From WVZL01 sp041862375 (lineage in GTDB: Bacteria; Acidobacteriota; Aminicenantia; Aminicenantales; Aminicenantaceae), in the NCBI GenBank assembly GCA_041862375.1, contig JBGVTE010000058.1:1-64000 (forward strand): a stretch of 64,000 bases of DNA, given 5' to 3'. The notes under the pieces are model-generated. The model was not told the origin of the DNA. It ran no database searches and was given only the letters and a program-made list of their open reading frames with translations. The position numbers were made by a program, and so were the translations under genes. Numbering within the stretch: position 1 is the stretch's first letter; every line of letters starts with the position of its first letter. Shown here piece after piece: positions 44,996-54,725 of this stretch.

Positions 44996-45885
44996 GAAAA
45001 AAGAGCTCTTGTAAATTCTTGAGGAGAAAAATTGAGTATGTCAATCTCACCTTCTCCAACTCCTAAGAATTTAATAGGAAGCTGCAATTCATCAACAATA
45101 CTGATGACACTTCCACCTTTAGCTGTACCATCTAGTTTAGTAAGGAATATACCTGTTATTCCTGAAAACTCAAAGAATACTCTGGCTTGATTCAGGGCAT
45201 TCTGGCCAATACTGGCATCGAGTACGAGCAGGATCTCTTGTGGAGCTCCCTCAACTTCTCGCTGAATAACCCTTTTAATTTTCCCTAGCTCGAGCATTAG
45301 ATTTGTGTTGGTATGGATTCGCCCTGCAGTATCGACTAGAAGAAGGTCATAGTGACGCGTCTTGAAGGACTGAATAGCATCATAAATAACTGAAGCTGGA
45401 TCAGCTCCATACTGGCCTTTTATAACAGGGATGTTTAGCTTTTTTCCCCATAGAATAAGCTGCTCTTGAGCAGCAGCTCTAAAGGTATCTGCTGCTACCA
45501 TCAGTACGTGCTTCTCTTCTTTCTTGAATCGACAAGCCAACTTGGCGAGGGAAGTAGTCTTGCCTCCTCCGTTTACTCCCACTAACATCACCACTGAGTG
45601 ATTCGAACTGAGGTTGAAATCAGAGGAATATCGGGCTAGAGTTTTAATGACTTGTTCTTCTAAGATTTTTTTTATCGTCAAAAATGAATCATCCTTCTTA
45701 CTCTCTTGGCGTAGGGAATTTATTATTTTTTCAGCAGAGGATATTCCCACATCTGCCAGGATCATGGTTTCCAACAGCTCATCAAGGATTTCTTCTCGGG
45801 ATTTTCCGCTTTGAAAAAATTCTTCAAACTTATTCTTGAAAGTCTGACTCGTCTTCGATAACGTATCTTTAAGATTTACTAACAC
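44992..45885 (-). CDS. ftsY: Signal recognition particle receptor FtsY
   Basis: 297 aa from a GTG start. The helical N domain (1-90) is followed by the SRP-type GTPase: P-loop GVNGGGKTT (103-111), DTFRAAA, DTAGRIHTN and TKLDGTAKGG. It lacks the long acidic A domain of E. coli FtsY, as in many bacteria. It docks SRP-ribosome complexes at the membrane. The -10 box lies 9 nt before the GTG with a -35 TTGACT at the right place, so it is expected to be leaderless. It heads the riboflavin operon. Confidence 0.95.
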   Translation of the reverse strand: MLVNLKDTLSKTSQTFKNKFEEFFQSGKSREEILDELLETMILADVGISSAEKIINSLRQESKKDDSFLTIKKILEEQVIKTLARYSSDFNLSSNHSVVMLVGVNGGGKTTSLAKLACRFKKEEKHVLMVAADTFRAAAQEQLILWGKKLNIPVIKGQYGADPASVIYDAIQSFKTRHYDLLLVDTAGRIHTNTNLMLELGKIKRVIQREVEGAPQEILLVLDASIGQNALNQARVFFEFSGITGIFLTKLDGTAKGGSVISIVDELQLPIKFLGVGEGEIDILNFSPQEFTRALFS

Positions 45886-45894
45886 GGTTCAACT

Positions 45895-45923
45895 ATTATA
45901 TTTTTCAGCTTTTTAAAAGTCAA
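45895..45923 (-). promoter_or_regulatory. Leaderless promoter of ftsY-rib operon
   Basis: On the minus strand TTGACT (45923-45918), 17-nt spacer, TATAAT (45900-45895). The start near 45888 is 3 nt from the GTG at 45885. No FMN riboswitch can fit. Confidence 0.7.
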
Positions 45924-46034
45924 TTTAGGGGAGCAAGGACATTCCTAAAGACTTCTTCTGGTCAATGAAAAAAAGTGCTTAATAATCTATCGTTATTGTG
46001 GAATATAATTGATTGTGCTACATTTAAGACTCAG

Positions 46035-47726
46035 ATGAATACGTCCCTATGGATAGTTTCTCCTCCAAAGGATGAAGCGAATAAGCTCGCTCAAGAGCTT
46101 GACCTTCCTGTTGAAATTGCTCAGATAATAGCTAACCGTGGAATCTCAAACCCAGAGTCTGCCTATAAGTTTCTCTTTGGGACTTTAGATGATCTCTATA
46201 ATCCTCACACGATGAGAGACATGAAGGTAGCGATTGCCCGAATCAAACAAGCACTATCTCGAGATGAAAAAATTATTATCTTCAGCGATTATGATGTGGA
46301 TGGGATCCTTTCTGTAGTCATGCTTACAAAGGCCCTCGAAACCTTGGGTGGAAATGTAGAATATTTCATTCCTAATAGACTAAAAGAGGGGTATGGCCTG
46401 AAGGATAAATACTTTGACTTTGTCCTCAATAAAAAAGCTAGTCTCATTATCAGTGCTGATTGCGGAATAAAAGCCACAGGATTTGTCCAAAAAGCCAAAG
46501 AAAAAGGAATCGACGTTATCATTACTGACCATCATCTTCCAGGGGAAAAACTTCCCGAAGCTCTAGCTATTTTGAATCCCGCTCTTCCAGATTCCGGATA
46601 TCCAGATAAAAACTTAGCAAGTGTAGGTGTTGTCTTTAAATTCATACAAGCCCTCTTTGAACATGAGACCTATTCTTCCTCAATACCCCATTATCTGAAA
46701 CTCGTTGCTATCGGAACCATTGCCGATATTGCGGAATTGAGAGGAGAAAACAGGATTTTCGTAAAATATGGACTTAAAGGCCTCGAAAATGTCTCAAACA
46801 TCGGGCTCAAAAGTTTGATGGATACATGCGGTCTCAGAGGAAAAAATATTTCTGTTGCAGATATTGGCTACAGGATTGGACCACGCATCAATGCTGCAGG
46901 TAGACTGGGGAATGCTGATTTAGCTGTTCAGCTCTTTTTTTCCAAATCTCTCCCTGAATCGCTTGAGCTCGTTAACCATCTTGACATTTTAAACACTAAA
47001 CGGCAGAAGATAGAAGAAAAAATCCTTGCTCAAGCTATGGAAAAAATAAAAGTGCGGTCTCTTGATAAACGTTACAAATTGTTGATATTGGGCTGTAATG
47101 AATGGCACCGAGGAGTTATAGGTATTGTCTCATCTAAGCTTAAAGATATTTTTTACAGGCCAGTCATCCTTTTTGCCTATGAAAACGGGAGGGCTTACGG
47201 ATCAGGAAGAAGTATCACTGAACTTCACCTTATAAATTGCTTGAACGGGTGTAAAGATTTTTTCCTCAGCTATGGAGGGCACATGCAGGCCATTGGCTGT
47301 GTTCTTCCCAGAGAGAAGATGAATTCCTTCAAAAAAGCTATAAACTCTCTCGCTAACGAAATGCTGGCTAAGGAAGAATTGAGGAGAAAAATACGAATAG
47401 ACGCAAAAATAGACTTTAACTCAATCAACTTCGATTTCCTTGAAAAATACTTTCTTCTTTTTCCTTTTGGAAGAGGAAATCCAAAACCAGTTTTCCTAAC
47501 GGAAAGAGCAGAAGTAGTAAGTATTCCTCATAAAATTCAGAATAAGCATACAAAGCTATTGGTACGACAGAAAGACAGGACATTTGAAGCCATAGGATGG
47601 GATAAGCCTGAGCTAGCCCAGAGCATCAAAAAATACGCCATAGTAGACCTCGTCTATTCTCTGCAATTCTCCGAGTTTTTAGGAGAGGAAAAAATCTCTC
47701 TTTCTGTAGAAGAAGTGAAGACATGA
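46035..47726 (+). CDS. recJ: Single-stranded-DNA exonuclease RecJ
   Basis: 563 aa from the ATG at 46035, which fits the RecJ N-terminus (WIVSPP followed by LAQELDLP) and follows a TATAAT at 46004-46009; a GTG at 45975 is the longer option. DHH-family motifs are present: FSDYDVDGIL, DCGIKA, TDHHLPG and, in DHHA1, YGGHMQAIGC (all within the first 440 residues). It degrades 5'-tailed single strands in repair and recombination. Its stop overlaps the lptCA start (ATGA). Confidence 0.9.
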   Translation: MNTSLWIVSPPKDEANKLAQELDLPVEIAQIIANRGISNPESAYKFLFGTLDDLYNPHTMRDMKVAIARIKQALSRDEKIIIFSDYDVDGILSVVMLTKALETLGGNVEYFIPNRLKEGYGLKDKYFDFVLNKKASLIISADCGIKATGFVQKAKEKGIDVIITDHHLPGEKLPEALAILNPALPDSGYPDKNLASVGVVFKFIQALFEHETYSSSIPHYLKLVAIGTIADIAELRGENRIFVKYGLKGLENVSNIGLKSLMDTCGLRGKNISVADIGYRIGPRINAAGRLGNADLAVQLFFSKSLPESLELVNHLDILNTKRQKIEEKILAQAMEKIKVRSLDKRYKLLILGCNEWHRGVIGIVSSKLKDIFYRPVILFAYENGRAYGSGRSITELHLINCLNGCKDFFLSYGGHMQAIGCVLPREKMNSFKKAINSLANEMLAKEELRRKIRIDAKIDFNSINFDFLEKYFLLFPFGRGNPKPVFLTERAEVVSIPHKIQNKHTKLLVRQKDRTFEAIGWDKPELAQSIKKYAIVDLVYSLQFSEFLGEEKISLSVEEVKT

Positions 47727-49627
47727 AAACTATAAAAGGAAAAACAAAATTTAACTTGACCAAGATTGTTCGGTTTACAATAGCAGTTACTCTATTTCTC
47801 ATCTTAGTCATAATATCAGTCTATTTCATGAGCCGTTCCAGAGATCAGACGGAAAATCATCTCAATTCAAAAAAAATAACAACACAAAAAATAGAAACAA
47901 AAGAACAGATTGTTCATTTCGAGGTAAAAGGCGAAAGAATGAATTTCCTCATTAAAGCGAACAAACAATACATAGGAAAAGACAGTAAATATCACTTAGA
48001 GGGAAATATCGAAATCATAGATTTCGGAAAAGATAAAAGTGAAGACATTTTCATCTACGGAGATAAAGTTGTCTATGATAAAGAACTGAATCATTTTGTC
48101 CTGACAGGTCAAGGAAGAGTAACTTATAAAGACCTTGTCATTACTTCGAATCTTTTTGATTATGACAAAAAAAGTGAAATTTTTAAAAGCAATGAAGGCG
48201 TCAGCTTTTCATCCTCCCGCCTTCGGGGCTCAGCTAAAAAATTTTATTACTCGATGAAAGAAGAAAATCTGACATTGATGGACAATATTGATCTTGAGCT
48301 GACACCGAAGTCGGGAGAAAATTTACCTCTCCTCGTCGAAGGAAATGAACTCGAGTATAACCGAAAAAAGAAAGCAGGTGAAATCTCAGGTAACGTACAC
48401 CTCTCCCAGGGAATAAATCATGCCTCAGCTCAAGCCTTAAAGTTCTATTTAGCTGAGGATGAAGAAAATGTCGAAAGAATATCCTTATCAGGAAACGTTA
48501 AGGCTTATCTAGTCGAAAGAGAGAAAAGAGAAAGTTCCGGTCAAGCTCAGGATGATCCTACTTCTACAGGAGCAAAACGTGAGATTGAAGCAGATGAAAT
48601 AGATCTTTTTGCCATTGAGGGATTCTCACGAGTTTCTCATGTAGAAGCAAAAGGGAAATGTTCCTACAAATCCATCGATACATCTGGTAGCTCCTTGGAG
48701 ATTCAAGGAGAAGCTCTCAATTTTCTTTTCGATCGTGAAGGAGAATTACAAAAATTCGAAGCCCTCAAAAATGTAAAGATGAAAGAGCAGCAGGAGAATT
48801 CTGAAGAGAGGCGGTTTGTGGAAGGTGAAGAGATGACAATTCAGGGCGATACCAATGTTCTCCAAGTTAAGGGGAAAGATAACATTGGGGCTAGAGTTAC
48901 ATCTCATGATAGTGAAATTCTTGCCAGAGAAATAACGATTTACCTTGAGAATGATAATCTTGAAGCACTTGGTGATACAAAGGTAGTTTTTAAGGGTAAA
49001 GGACAAAGAGAGTCTATTGGCTTTTTTTCAAAAGAAAAGCCTGTTTTCATTACTGCCCAAGAAATGAGATATCAAGGTAACAAGGAGCGTTTTATTTTCA
49101 GTAACAATGTAAAAGTATGGCAAGAAAAGGAAATGCTCTTGGCAAATGAAATCACACTATTTGAAAAGAAAGGAAATATTCTCTGTTCAGGTGGAGTAAA
49201 ATCAGTGTTTTTCCATCAACTTAAAAAAGAAAAAAAGGAAGACAGGATAGAGATTTCAGCAGATAAGATGAGCTTTGATCCAGAAAATCATCTCATTTCC
49301 TATGAAAAGAATGGCTCTTTAAAGGCAAGAGATATAAAAATGCAGGCTCAATCTATTGATGTTATTCTTAAAGATGAAAAAGGTGAAATGAAAATGATCA
49401 TTGCTAAAGGAAGCGTTAAAATTATACAAAAAACAACAGAAGGCAAGGGTGAGAAAGCATTATATAACATGGAAGAAGAGGTAGTTACGCTTTCAGGAAA
49501 CCCAGTATTTATAGACAAAAAAAAGGGCATGATAAGAGGAGACAAATTGACTTTTTACATTGCCGATGGTAGAATCGTCGTAGAAAATAGAGGAAGAGAA
49601 AGGTCCGCAACAGTCATAAAATCGTGA
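47723..49627 (+). CDS. LptC-LptA-type fusion for periplasmic LPS transport
   Basis: 634 aa. One N-terminal membrane span (about 15-36) anchors a periplasmic region built from repeated OstA/LptA-type beta strands: LEGNIEIID, LTGQGRVTY, ISGNVHLSQG, LSGNVKAYL, VVTLSGNPVFID and others recur about every 60-90 residues. The N-terminal part resembles LptC (membrane span plus first beta-jellyroll), and the last part, ending EEEVVTLSGNP...MIRGDKLTFYI, is LptA-like. Typical LptC and LptA are each under 200 aa; here both seem to be joined with extra repeats, possibly a continuous bridge to the outer membrane. It overlaps recJ and lies 3 bp before lptB. Confidence 0.8.
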   Translation: MKTIKGKTKFNLTKIVRFTIAVTLFLILVIISVYFMSRSRDQTENHLNSKKITTQKIETKEQIVHFEVKGERMNFLIKANKQYIGKDSKYHLEGNIEIIDFGKDKSEDIFIYGDKVVYDKELNHFVLTGQGRVTYKDLVITSNLFDYDKKSEIFKSNEGVSFSSSRLRGSAKKFYYSMKEENLTLMDNIDLELTPKSGENLPLLVEGNELEYNRKKKAGEISGNVHLSQGINHASAQALKFYLAEDEENVERISLSGNVKAYLVEREKRESSGQAQDDPTSTGAKREIEADEIDLFAIEGFSRVSHVEAKGKCSYKSIDTSGSSLEIQGEALNFLFDREGELQKFEALKNVKMKEQQENSEERRFVEGEEMTIQGDTNVLQVKGKDNIGARVTSHDSEILAREITIYLENDNLEALGDTKVVFKGKGQRESIGFFSKEKPVFITAQEMRYQGNKERFIFSNNVKVWQEKEMLLANEITLFEKKGNILCSGGVKSVFFHQLKKEKKEDRIEISADKMSFDPENHLISYEKNGSLKARDIKMQAQSIDVILKDEKGEMKMIIAKGSVKIIQKTTEGKGEKALYNMEEEVVTLSGNPVFIDKKKGMIRGDKLTFYIADGRIVVENRGRERSATVIKS

Positions 49628-49630
49628 AAA

Positions 49631-50359
49631 ATGAAATCCTGTTTAGAAGCAAAAAATCTAGAAAAAAGTTTCAACAAGAAAAAAGTTGTAAATAATGTCT
49701 CAATTAAAGTTAGAAGAGGAGAAATTGTTGGACTTTTAGGTCCTAACGGAGCCGGTAAAACCACTTCCTTTTCTCTCATACTTGGCCTAATTACTCAAGA
49801 TCGGGGAAAGATTTTTCTGGATGGAGAAGACATTTCACGGCTCCCGATGTACATTAGAGCCCAGAAAGGATTATCTCTCCTGCCTCAGGAACCTTCTGCA
49901 TTCAGAAAATTAAGTGTCGAGGAAAATCTTCTCTCAATCATGGAAACAGTTTTGGGTATCCACTCAAAAAGAGACAGAAACTTAGTGAACACGCTCAAAG
50001 AGTTTGGACTAGAGAAGCTCGTGAAAGCTAAGGCTTATACATTATCCGGAGGTGAAAGAAGAAGGCTCGAGATTGCTCGGGCGCTAATTACTAACCCTCG
50101 GTTCATCCTGTTGGATGAACCTTTTACTGGAATTGACCCATTAGCTATACTCGATCTGCAAGAAATCATTCTCTCTTTAAAAGAAAAGGGGATTGGAGTA
50201 GTTGTCACTGATCACAGAGTAAGGGAAACGCTTAAAATTGCTGATAGAGGTTATATAATAAATGATGGACGAATCTTAAAGGAGGGAACTCCTCAGGAAC
50301 TAGTGAATTCAGAAAAAGTAAAGAGTAATTATTTGGGACAAGATTTTCAGCTTTCTTGA
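49631..50359 (+). CDS. lptB: LPS export ABC ATPase LptB
   Basis: 242 aa. Walker A GPNGAGKTT (37-45), LSGGERRRLEIARAL, LLDEPFTGIDPLA and H-loop TDH are intact. LLPQEPSAFRKLSVEENL (about 79-96) is the LptB-specific stretch after the Q-loop. It powers extraction of LPS from the inner membrane with LptF/LptG, which are not here. It lies between the lptCA fusion and rpoN, the order common in diderms. Confidence 0.95.
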   Translation: MKSCLEAKNLEKSFNKKKVVNNVSIKVRRGEIVGLLGPNGAGKTTSFSLILGLITQDRGKIFLDGEDISRLPMYIRAQKGLSLLPQEPSAFRKLSVEENLLSIMETVLGIHSKRDRNLVNTLKEFGLEKLVKAKAYTLSGGERRRLEIARALITNPRFILLDEPFTGIDPLAILDLQEIILSLKEKGIGVVVTDHRVRETLKIADRGYIINDGRILKEGTPQELVNSEKVKSNYLGQDFQLS

Positions 50360-50390
50360 ATTCATAAATCAAGATAATGAAGGTTAAACG

Positions 50391-51851
50391 ATGATCCTTA
50401 AACAAAGGCTCGACCAACGACAAGTTCAAAAATTAATCCTTGCTCCTGCACTGCAACAAGCGATTAAACTCCTTCCCTTAACTAACCTGGAGCTTATTGA
50501 GGTTATTGATGGAGAACTCTCTCAGAACCCTATGCTCGAGCTTGAGGAAGAGACGGTAGAGAAGGAAACAGAAAAGGAAGACAAAAGTCAGCAGGAAGAG
50601 GCAAAAGACCAAATAAAAGAAAGCGATGAAGAAAAAGAACAAACTAGAGAAGAAAATGATCTGGAATTTGAATCTTACTTCCAACAATATTTTGACGACG
50701 GATTTCGTTCCTATTCCTCAGAAAAAAAAGAGAGCCTGGCACTAGAAAATATCATTTCTCGGAGTCCTTCTCTATGGGATCACCTGAATTGGCAAGCTAA
50801 CTTGACTTTTTTTGATGAAAAGGATAAGGAAATTGCTAATCTTATCATAGGAAATATAAATGAAGATGGTTATCTGACTATTTCTGAAGAAGAGATAGCC
50901 CAGACAAGTAATGCTTCAGTTAAGAAAGTAAATGAAATTAGAGAAAAAATTAGAAAATTTGACCCTGTCGGTGTTGCAAGTCTCAATCTTAAAGAGGCGC
51001 TTTTAGCTCAAATGGACTATCTGCAGATAAAAGACAACATTGCACAAACAATTGTCAATGAACACCTTCCTCTACTGGAAAAGTCTGATTATTCTCAGTT
51101 GAGCAAAGTACTCAGCATCCCTTTTCCATCTTTGAAGTATCATATAGAAGTGATTAAAGGTTTGGATCCTGCGCCGGGAAGAAAATACTCCCAGGAAAAA
51201 GAATCTTACGTTGTTCCTGATATCACAGCTTCAAAAGAGGGGAATGAGTTCAAAGTCACTCTAAACGATGAGGGAATGCCGCACTTAAAAATAAACAGCT
51301 ACTACAAAAGACTTTTAGCCAAGGCCGCGAAGGAAAATCCAGAAACCTACAAGTTTCTCCAAGATAAAATGAAAAAAGCTCTTTGGTTCTTACGAAGCCT
51401 GGAGCAGAGAAATCAAACTATCTATAAAGTGGCTAAGTACATTGTTGATAAACAGAGAGAGTTTATCGACAAAGGCATAGACTATCTGAAGCCTTTAACT
51501 CTTGTTGAACTGGCTCAAGAAATCGGTGTCCATGAGTCCACTGTAGGTAGAGTAGTAGCCAACAAATACTTAATGACGACCCGAGGAGTTTTTTCGCTTA
51601 AGTACTTTTTCCATAAATCCCTCATCGGAGATTATGGCGAGGAAATCTCATCTTTAAGAGTAAAAGAAAGGATAAGGAAGCTTATCGAAAGTGAAAATAA
51701 AGAACATCCTCTGAGTGACATCGAGATAGGCGAGATATTAGCAAAAGAGAATTTCAGAGTAGCACGCCGTACTGTAGCCAAATACAGAAAACAGTTGAAG
51801 ATACAACCTTCACACATAAGGAAAAGGAAGTTTTTAATGGAGAAAACTTGA
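50391..51851 (+). CDS. rpoN: RNA polymerase sigma-54 factor
   Basis: 486 aa. Region I (LKQRLDQRQVQKLILAPALQQAIKLL) is Gln/Leu rich; region II is a strongly acidic run (about 48-90); region III holds the core-binding domain and the HTH (LVELAQEIGVHESTVGRVVANKY, split over about 380-405); the RpoN box ARRTVAKYR is complete near residue 462. It directs transcription from -24/-12 promoters such as that of pilA at 9880. Follows lptB and precedes hpf. Confidence 0.97.
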   Translation: MILKQRLDQRQVQKLILAPALQQAIKLLPLTNLELIEVIDGELSQNPMLELEEETVEKETEKEDKSQQEEAKDQIKESDEEKEQTREENDLEFESYFQQYFDDGFRSYSSEKKESLALENIISRSPSLWDHLNWQANLTFFDEKDKEIANLIIGNINEDGYLTISEEEIAQTSNASVKKVNEIREKIRKFDPVGVASLNLKEALLAQMDYLQIKDNIAQTIVNEHLPLLEKSDYSQLSKVLSIPFPSLKYHIEVIKGLDPAPGRKYSQEKESYVVPDITASKEGNEFKVTLNDEGMPHLKINSYYKRLLAKAAKENPETYKFLQDKMKKALWFLRSLEQRNQTIYKVAKYIVDKQREFIDKGIDYLKPLTLVELAQEIGVHESTVGRVVANKYLMTTRGVFSLKYFFHKSLIGDYGEEISSLRVKERIRKLIESENKEHPLSDIEIGEILAKENFRVARRTVAKYRKQLKIQPSHIRKRKFLMEKT

Positions 51852-52375
51852 TGAATGTCTATTACACAGCTCGTCAAACTAATATTACGCCTGATCTAAA
51901 ACAATATTGCCAAAGGAGACTAAAATCTTTAGAAAAATTCATAGGATCCTTGATGGAAGTGCATATCATTCTTAGCGCGGAAAAAAACAGACACAAAGCT
52001 GAGATTAACATTAAAGCCAGAAGGTCAAGCCTTAACGTTTTTGAAGAAACTCATGATATGTATAACTCCCTTAATGTAGCCTTTGATAATCTGGAAAAGA
52101 GAGCAAAGAAGGAAAAGGAAAAATCGAGAGAAAAGAAGAGGAGAAAAATTAGAGAGAAAGAAGCCTTTTCTCTTACTCCTGAGCCAGAAGAACAAGCAAA
52201 AAGAATTATTCGTAGCCAGGATTATTCTTTAAAGCCAATGACTCTTGAGGAAGCTATATTTCAATTTAAACTTAATAATAAAGAAGTTTTTGTATTTAGG
52301 AAATCAGGTTCAGAAAAATGGGCTGTGATCTACCGACGAGAAGATGGAAGTATCGGCTTAGTAGAGCCTGAATGA
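51851..52375 (+). CDS. hpf: Ribosome hibernation promoting factor, long form
   Basis: 174 aa. The ATG at 51851 shares one base with the rpoN stop. Residues 1-100 are the S30AE fold (ITPDLKQYCQRRLKSLEKF); residues about 120-174 are the dimerising C-terminal domain of long HPF (SLKPMTLEEAIFQF, EVFVFRKS). The linker is very basic (KKEKEKSREKKRRK). It should dimerise idle 70S ribosomes to 100S. Its place between rpoN and ptsN is the classical one. Confidence 0.93.
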   Translation: MNVYYTARQTNITPDLKQYCQRRLKSLEKFIGSLMEVHIILSAEKNRHKAEINIKARRSSLNVFEETHDMYNSLNVAFDNLEKRAKKEKEKSREKKRRKIREKEAFSLTPEPEEQAKRIIRSQDYSLKPMTLEEAIFQFKLNNKEVFVFRKSGSEKWAVIYRREDGSIGLVEPE

Positions 52376-52397
52376 TACATATTACTGAAGATGTGAA

Positions 52398-52874
52398 ATG
52401 ACAATGAAAATTCATAAATTATTGATCCACGATATGATCATTCCCGATCTGGAATATCAAGAAGGGGAAGACGCACTTCTCGAGATGGTAAGTTACCTAA
52501 AGAAGAAGAATAAAATTATTAAAGAAAAGGAATTATACGAGAAGCTGATCCAGCGAGAAAAACTGGGAAGCACAGCTATTGGAGAAGGTGTTGCAATTCC
52601 CCACTGCAAGATAAAAGAGATAAAAGAGCCCGTTGTAATGCTTGCCATATCCAAAAAGGGTGTTGATTTCCAATCTCTCGATGGCAAGCCCTCTCATATC
52701 TTTTTCCTCGTAATCTCTCCCCCAGATAATCCAAGCTTGAACCTTCAGATTTTAGCGGGTATCGCTCACCTCGTCCGCAAATCAAAATCACTGTTGAAAA
52801 GAATTCTTGGAGCTGAAAATATCAGCACGATTATGGACATCGTTCGGGAGGAAGAAGAGAATTTAAATGAATAG
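52398..52874 (+). CDS. ptsN: PTS EIIA-Ntr family protein
   Basis: 158 aa EIIA of the fructose/nitrogen type. The phosphorylated His69 lies in GVAIPHCK, and the flanking TAIGEG and FFLVISPP motifs are typical. It takes phosphate from HPr (55145) and signals rather than transports. It overlaps hprK by 8 bp. Target proteins cannot be inferred. Confidence 0.92.
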   Translation: MTMKIHKLLIHDMIIPDLEYQEGEDALLEMVSYLKKKNKIIKEKELYEKLIQREKLGSTAIGEGVAIPHCKIKEIKEPVVMLAISKKGVDFQSLDGKPSHIFFLVISPPDNPSLNLQILAGIAHLVRKSKSLLKRILGAENISTIMDIVREEEENLNE

Positions 52875-53781
52875 TGAGGAAACCCAATTTATCAAAATCG
52901 AAGAGTTCTATCACAAGACAAAAGAAATCCTCAAACTCAAACCTGCTATAAAAGGGATTGAAAATTCTGGAAAGAAAGGAAAATTTTCTTCGAGGAAAAG
53001 TTTTTATCCCGTTCAAATTTGGAGTAAAAAAGAAATTCAATATTTAAAAAAAAATACACCTGATAAAAAAAGGGCATTCTTAAATAAAATATTTGAAGAC
53101 AACCAATTCTGCATCATCCTTGCAGAGAGTCTTCCCTTTCCCCCAGAATTAAAAAACAAAGCCAAAAAAAGGAAAGTGGCTCTTTTTCACTCAGAACTTT
53201 CTAGAAAGAGGTGTCAGAAGGAAATAGAAAAATTCTTTCTATCTCTTGAGCGTGAAGAGATTACTATTTCTTCAGAATTGCTTCAAATTTCTGGTCTGGG
53301 AGTGCTTATCATAGGAGATAGCGGAATCGGCAAAAGTGAATGTGCCTTAGAACTCATATCAAGAGGCCACCGTTTTGTATCTGACGACGTGGTTCATATT
53401 AAAAAAACCGCCGGTGGAAAATTAATTGGAATGGCTCCATCCCTCAGCCGCAATTTCATGGAAATAAGAGGCTTGGGAGTTATAAACATTAGGGAGATTT
53501 TTGGGCCAAAGAGCATGCTGCGTCAGACAAAAATTGACTTAGTCATCAAACTCATAAAATGGCAACAAGGAAAAGGATATGACAGGATTGGTTTGAAATT
53601 TCCTGATGACTATGAGATTTTAGGAAAGAAAATTCCTCAGCTCGAGATTCCTGTGGCTCCGGGAAGAAATATAGCTACGTTAATTGAAATTGCCTCTAAA
53701 GTTCACATGTTGCGGAAAAAAGGTTACAGCGCCTCTGAAGAAATTATCAGTAGTCTTAATCGCGCCCTCTCTCACTCCTAG
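52867..53781 (+). CDS. hprK: HPr kinase/phosphorylase
   Basis: 304 aa. The N-terminal domain (1-130) is divergent and Lys-rich; the C-terminal kinase core has P-loop GDSGIGKSE (150-158), FVSDD (170-174) with the catalytic Asp, and the signature EIRGLGVINI (199-208). It phosphorylates HPr on Ser46 in response to metabolites. The matching HPr (55145) retains Ser46. It is 18 bp ahead of rapZ. HprK in a diderm with no sugar permease nearby suggests a regulatory PTS. Confidence 0.93.
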   Translation: MNSEETQFIKIEEFYHKTKEILKLKPAIKGIENSGKKGKFSSRKSFYPVQIWSKKEIQYLKKNTPDKKRAFLNKIFEDNQFCIILAESLPFPPELKNKAKKRKVALFHSELSRKRCQKEIEKFFLSLEREEITISSELLQISGLGVLIIGDSGIGKSECALELISRGHRFVSDDVVHIKKTAGGKLIGMAPSLSRNFMEIRGLGVINIREIFGPKSMLRQTKIDLVIKLIKWQQGKGYDRIGLKFPDDYEILGKKIPQLEIPVAPGRNIATLIEIASKVHMLRKKGYSASEEIISSLNRALSHS

Positions 53782-53799
53782 ATATCGGAAGCAAAGAGA

Positions 53800-54657
53800 A
53801 TGAAAAACGATAGATTTCTCGTCATCACAGGCTTATCAGGTTCCGGCAAGACAGTATTCAGCCACTTTCTTGAGGACTTAGGCTACTACTGCGTGGATAA
53901 CCTACCATCAAAAATAATTCCAATTTTTGTACAATTGTGGGAGAGAAAAGAAGTCGAGATTGATAAAGTTGTTCTGGTAGTTGATATTAGAGAGGCGGGT
54001 TTTATAACGGATTTTCCTAAAGTTTGGGAAAATATCAGGAAAAGAATCTCTGCAAAATTAATTTTCCTTGATGCAACTGATGAAGCATTAGTCAATAGGT
54101 TCAGCGAAAGCCGCCGCCCCCATCCACTCTCTAAGAAAAAATCATTGTTAGAAGGCGTTCGATTGGAAAGAGAAAGGCTGAACGAAATAAAGAAAATGGC
54201 TGATGAAGTCATAGACACAACGGCGACCACAATTAACCAGCTGAAAGAGATGATCATGATGAAGATTTCCAAGAAAAAAATTCATAAAATGCAGATATCT
54301 ATAGTTAGTTTTGGCTATAAATACGGAATCCCATTAGATTCAGATTTAGTCTATGATACCCGATTCTTGCCTAATCCTTTTTATGAAGATGATATGAGAG
54401 AAAAAACCGGAAAAAGTAAGAAGGTAAAAGATTATGTACTCAGGGCGCCTGCAACAAAAAAATTTCTGAAAGAACTATATAACTTTATTGACTATCTTAT
54501 TCCCAACTTTATCAAAGAAGGAAAGAGCTATCTGACAATTTCTTGCGGTTGTACCGGTGGAAAACATAGATCGGTAATAATAGCCGAGGAATTAAAATGG
54601 TATCTTCGACAAAAAAAATATGATATAAGAGTCTATCATCGAGACATTTATAAGTAA
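53800..54657 (+). CDS. rapZ: RNase adapter protein RapZ (YvcJ family)
   Basis: 285 aa. P-loop GLSGSGKT (11-18), DNLP (33-36) and SRRPHPL in the N-terminal ATPase-like half; the C-terminal half has FGYKYGIP, DTRFLPNP and CGCTGGKHRSV, the family signatures. In E. coli it presents GlmZ to RNase E; here the target is unknown. It lies in the usual hprK-rapZ-PTS context. Confidence 0.95.
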   Translation: MKNDRFLVITGLSGSGKTVFSHFLEDLGYYCVDNLPSKIIPIFVQLWERKEVEIDKVVLVVDIREAGFITDFPKVWENIRKRISAKLIFLDATDEALVNRFSESRRPHPLSKKKSLLEGVRLERERLNEIKKMADEVIDTTATTINQLKEMIMMKISKKKIHKMQISIVSFGYKYGIPLDSDLVYDTRFLPNPFYEDDMREKTGKSKKVKDYVLRAPATKKFLKELYNFIDYLIPNFIKEGKSYLTISCGCTGGKHRSVIIAEELKWYLRQKKYDIRVYHRDIYK

Positions 54658-54725
54658 TCTAGCTAGAATGGAAAAAATAAAGTAAAAGAGAAGAGAAAAA
54701 GACTAGACAAACGAGATGAACAGAA

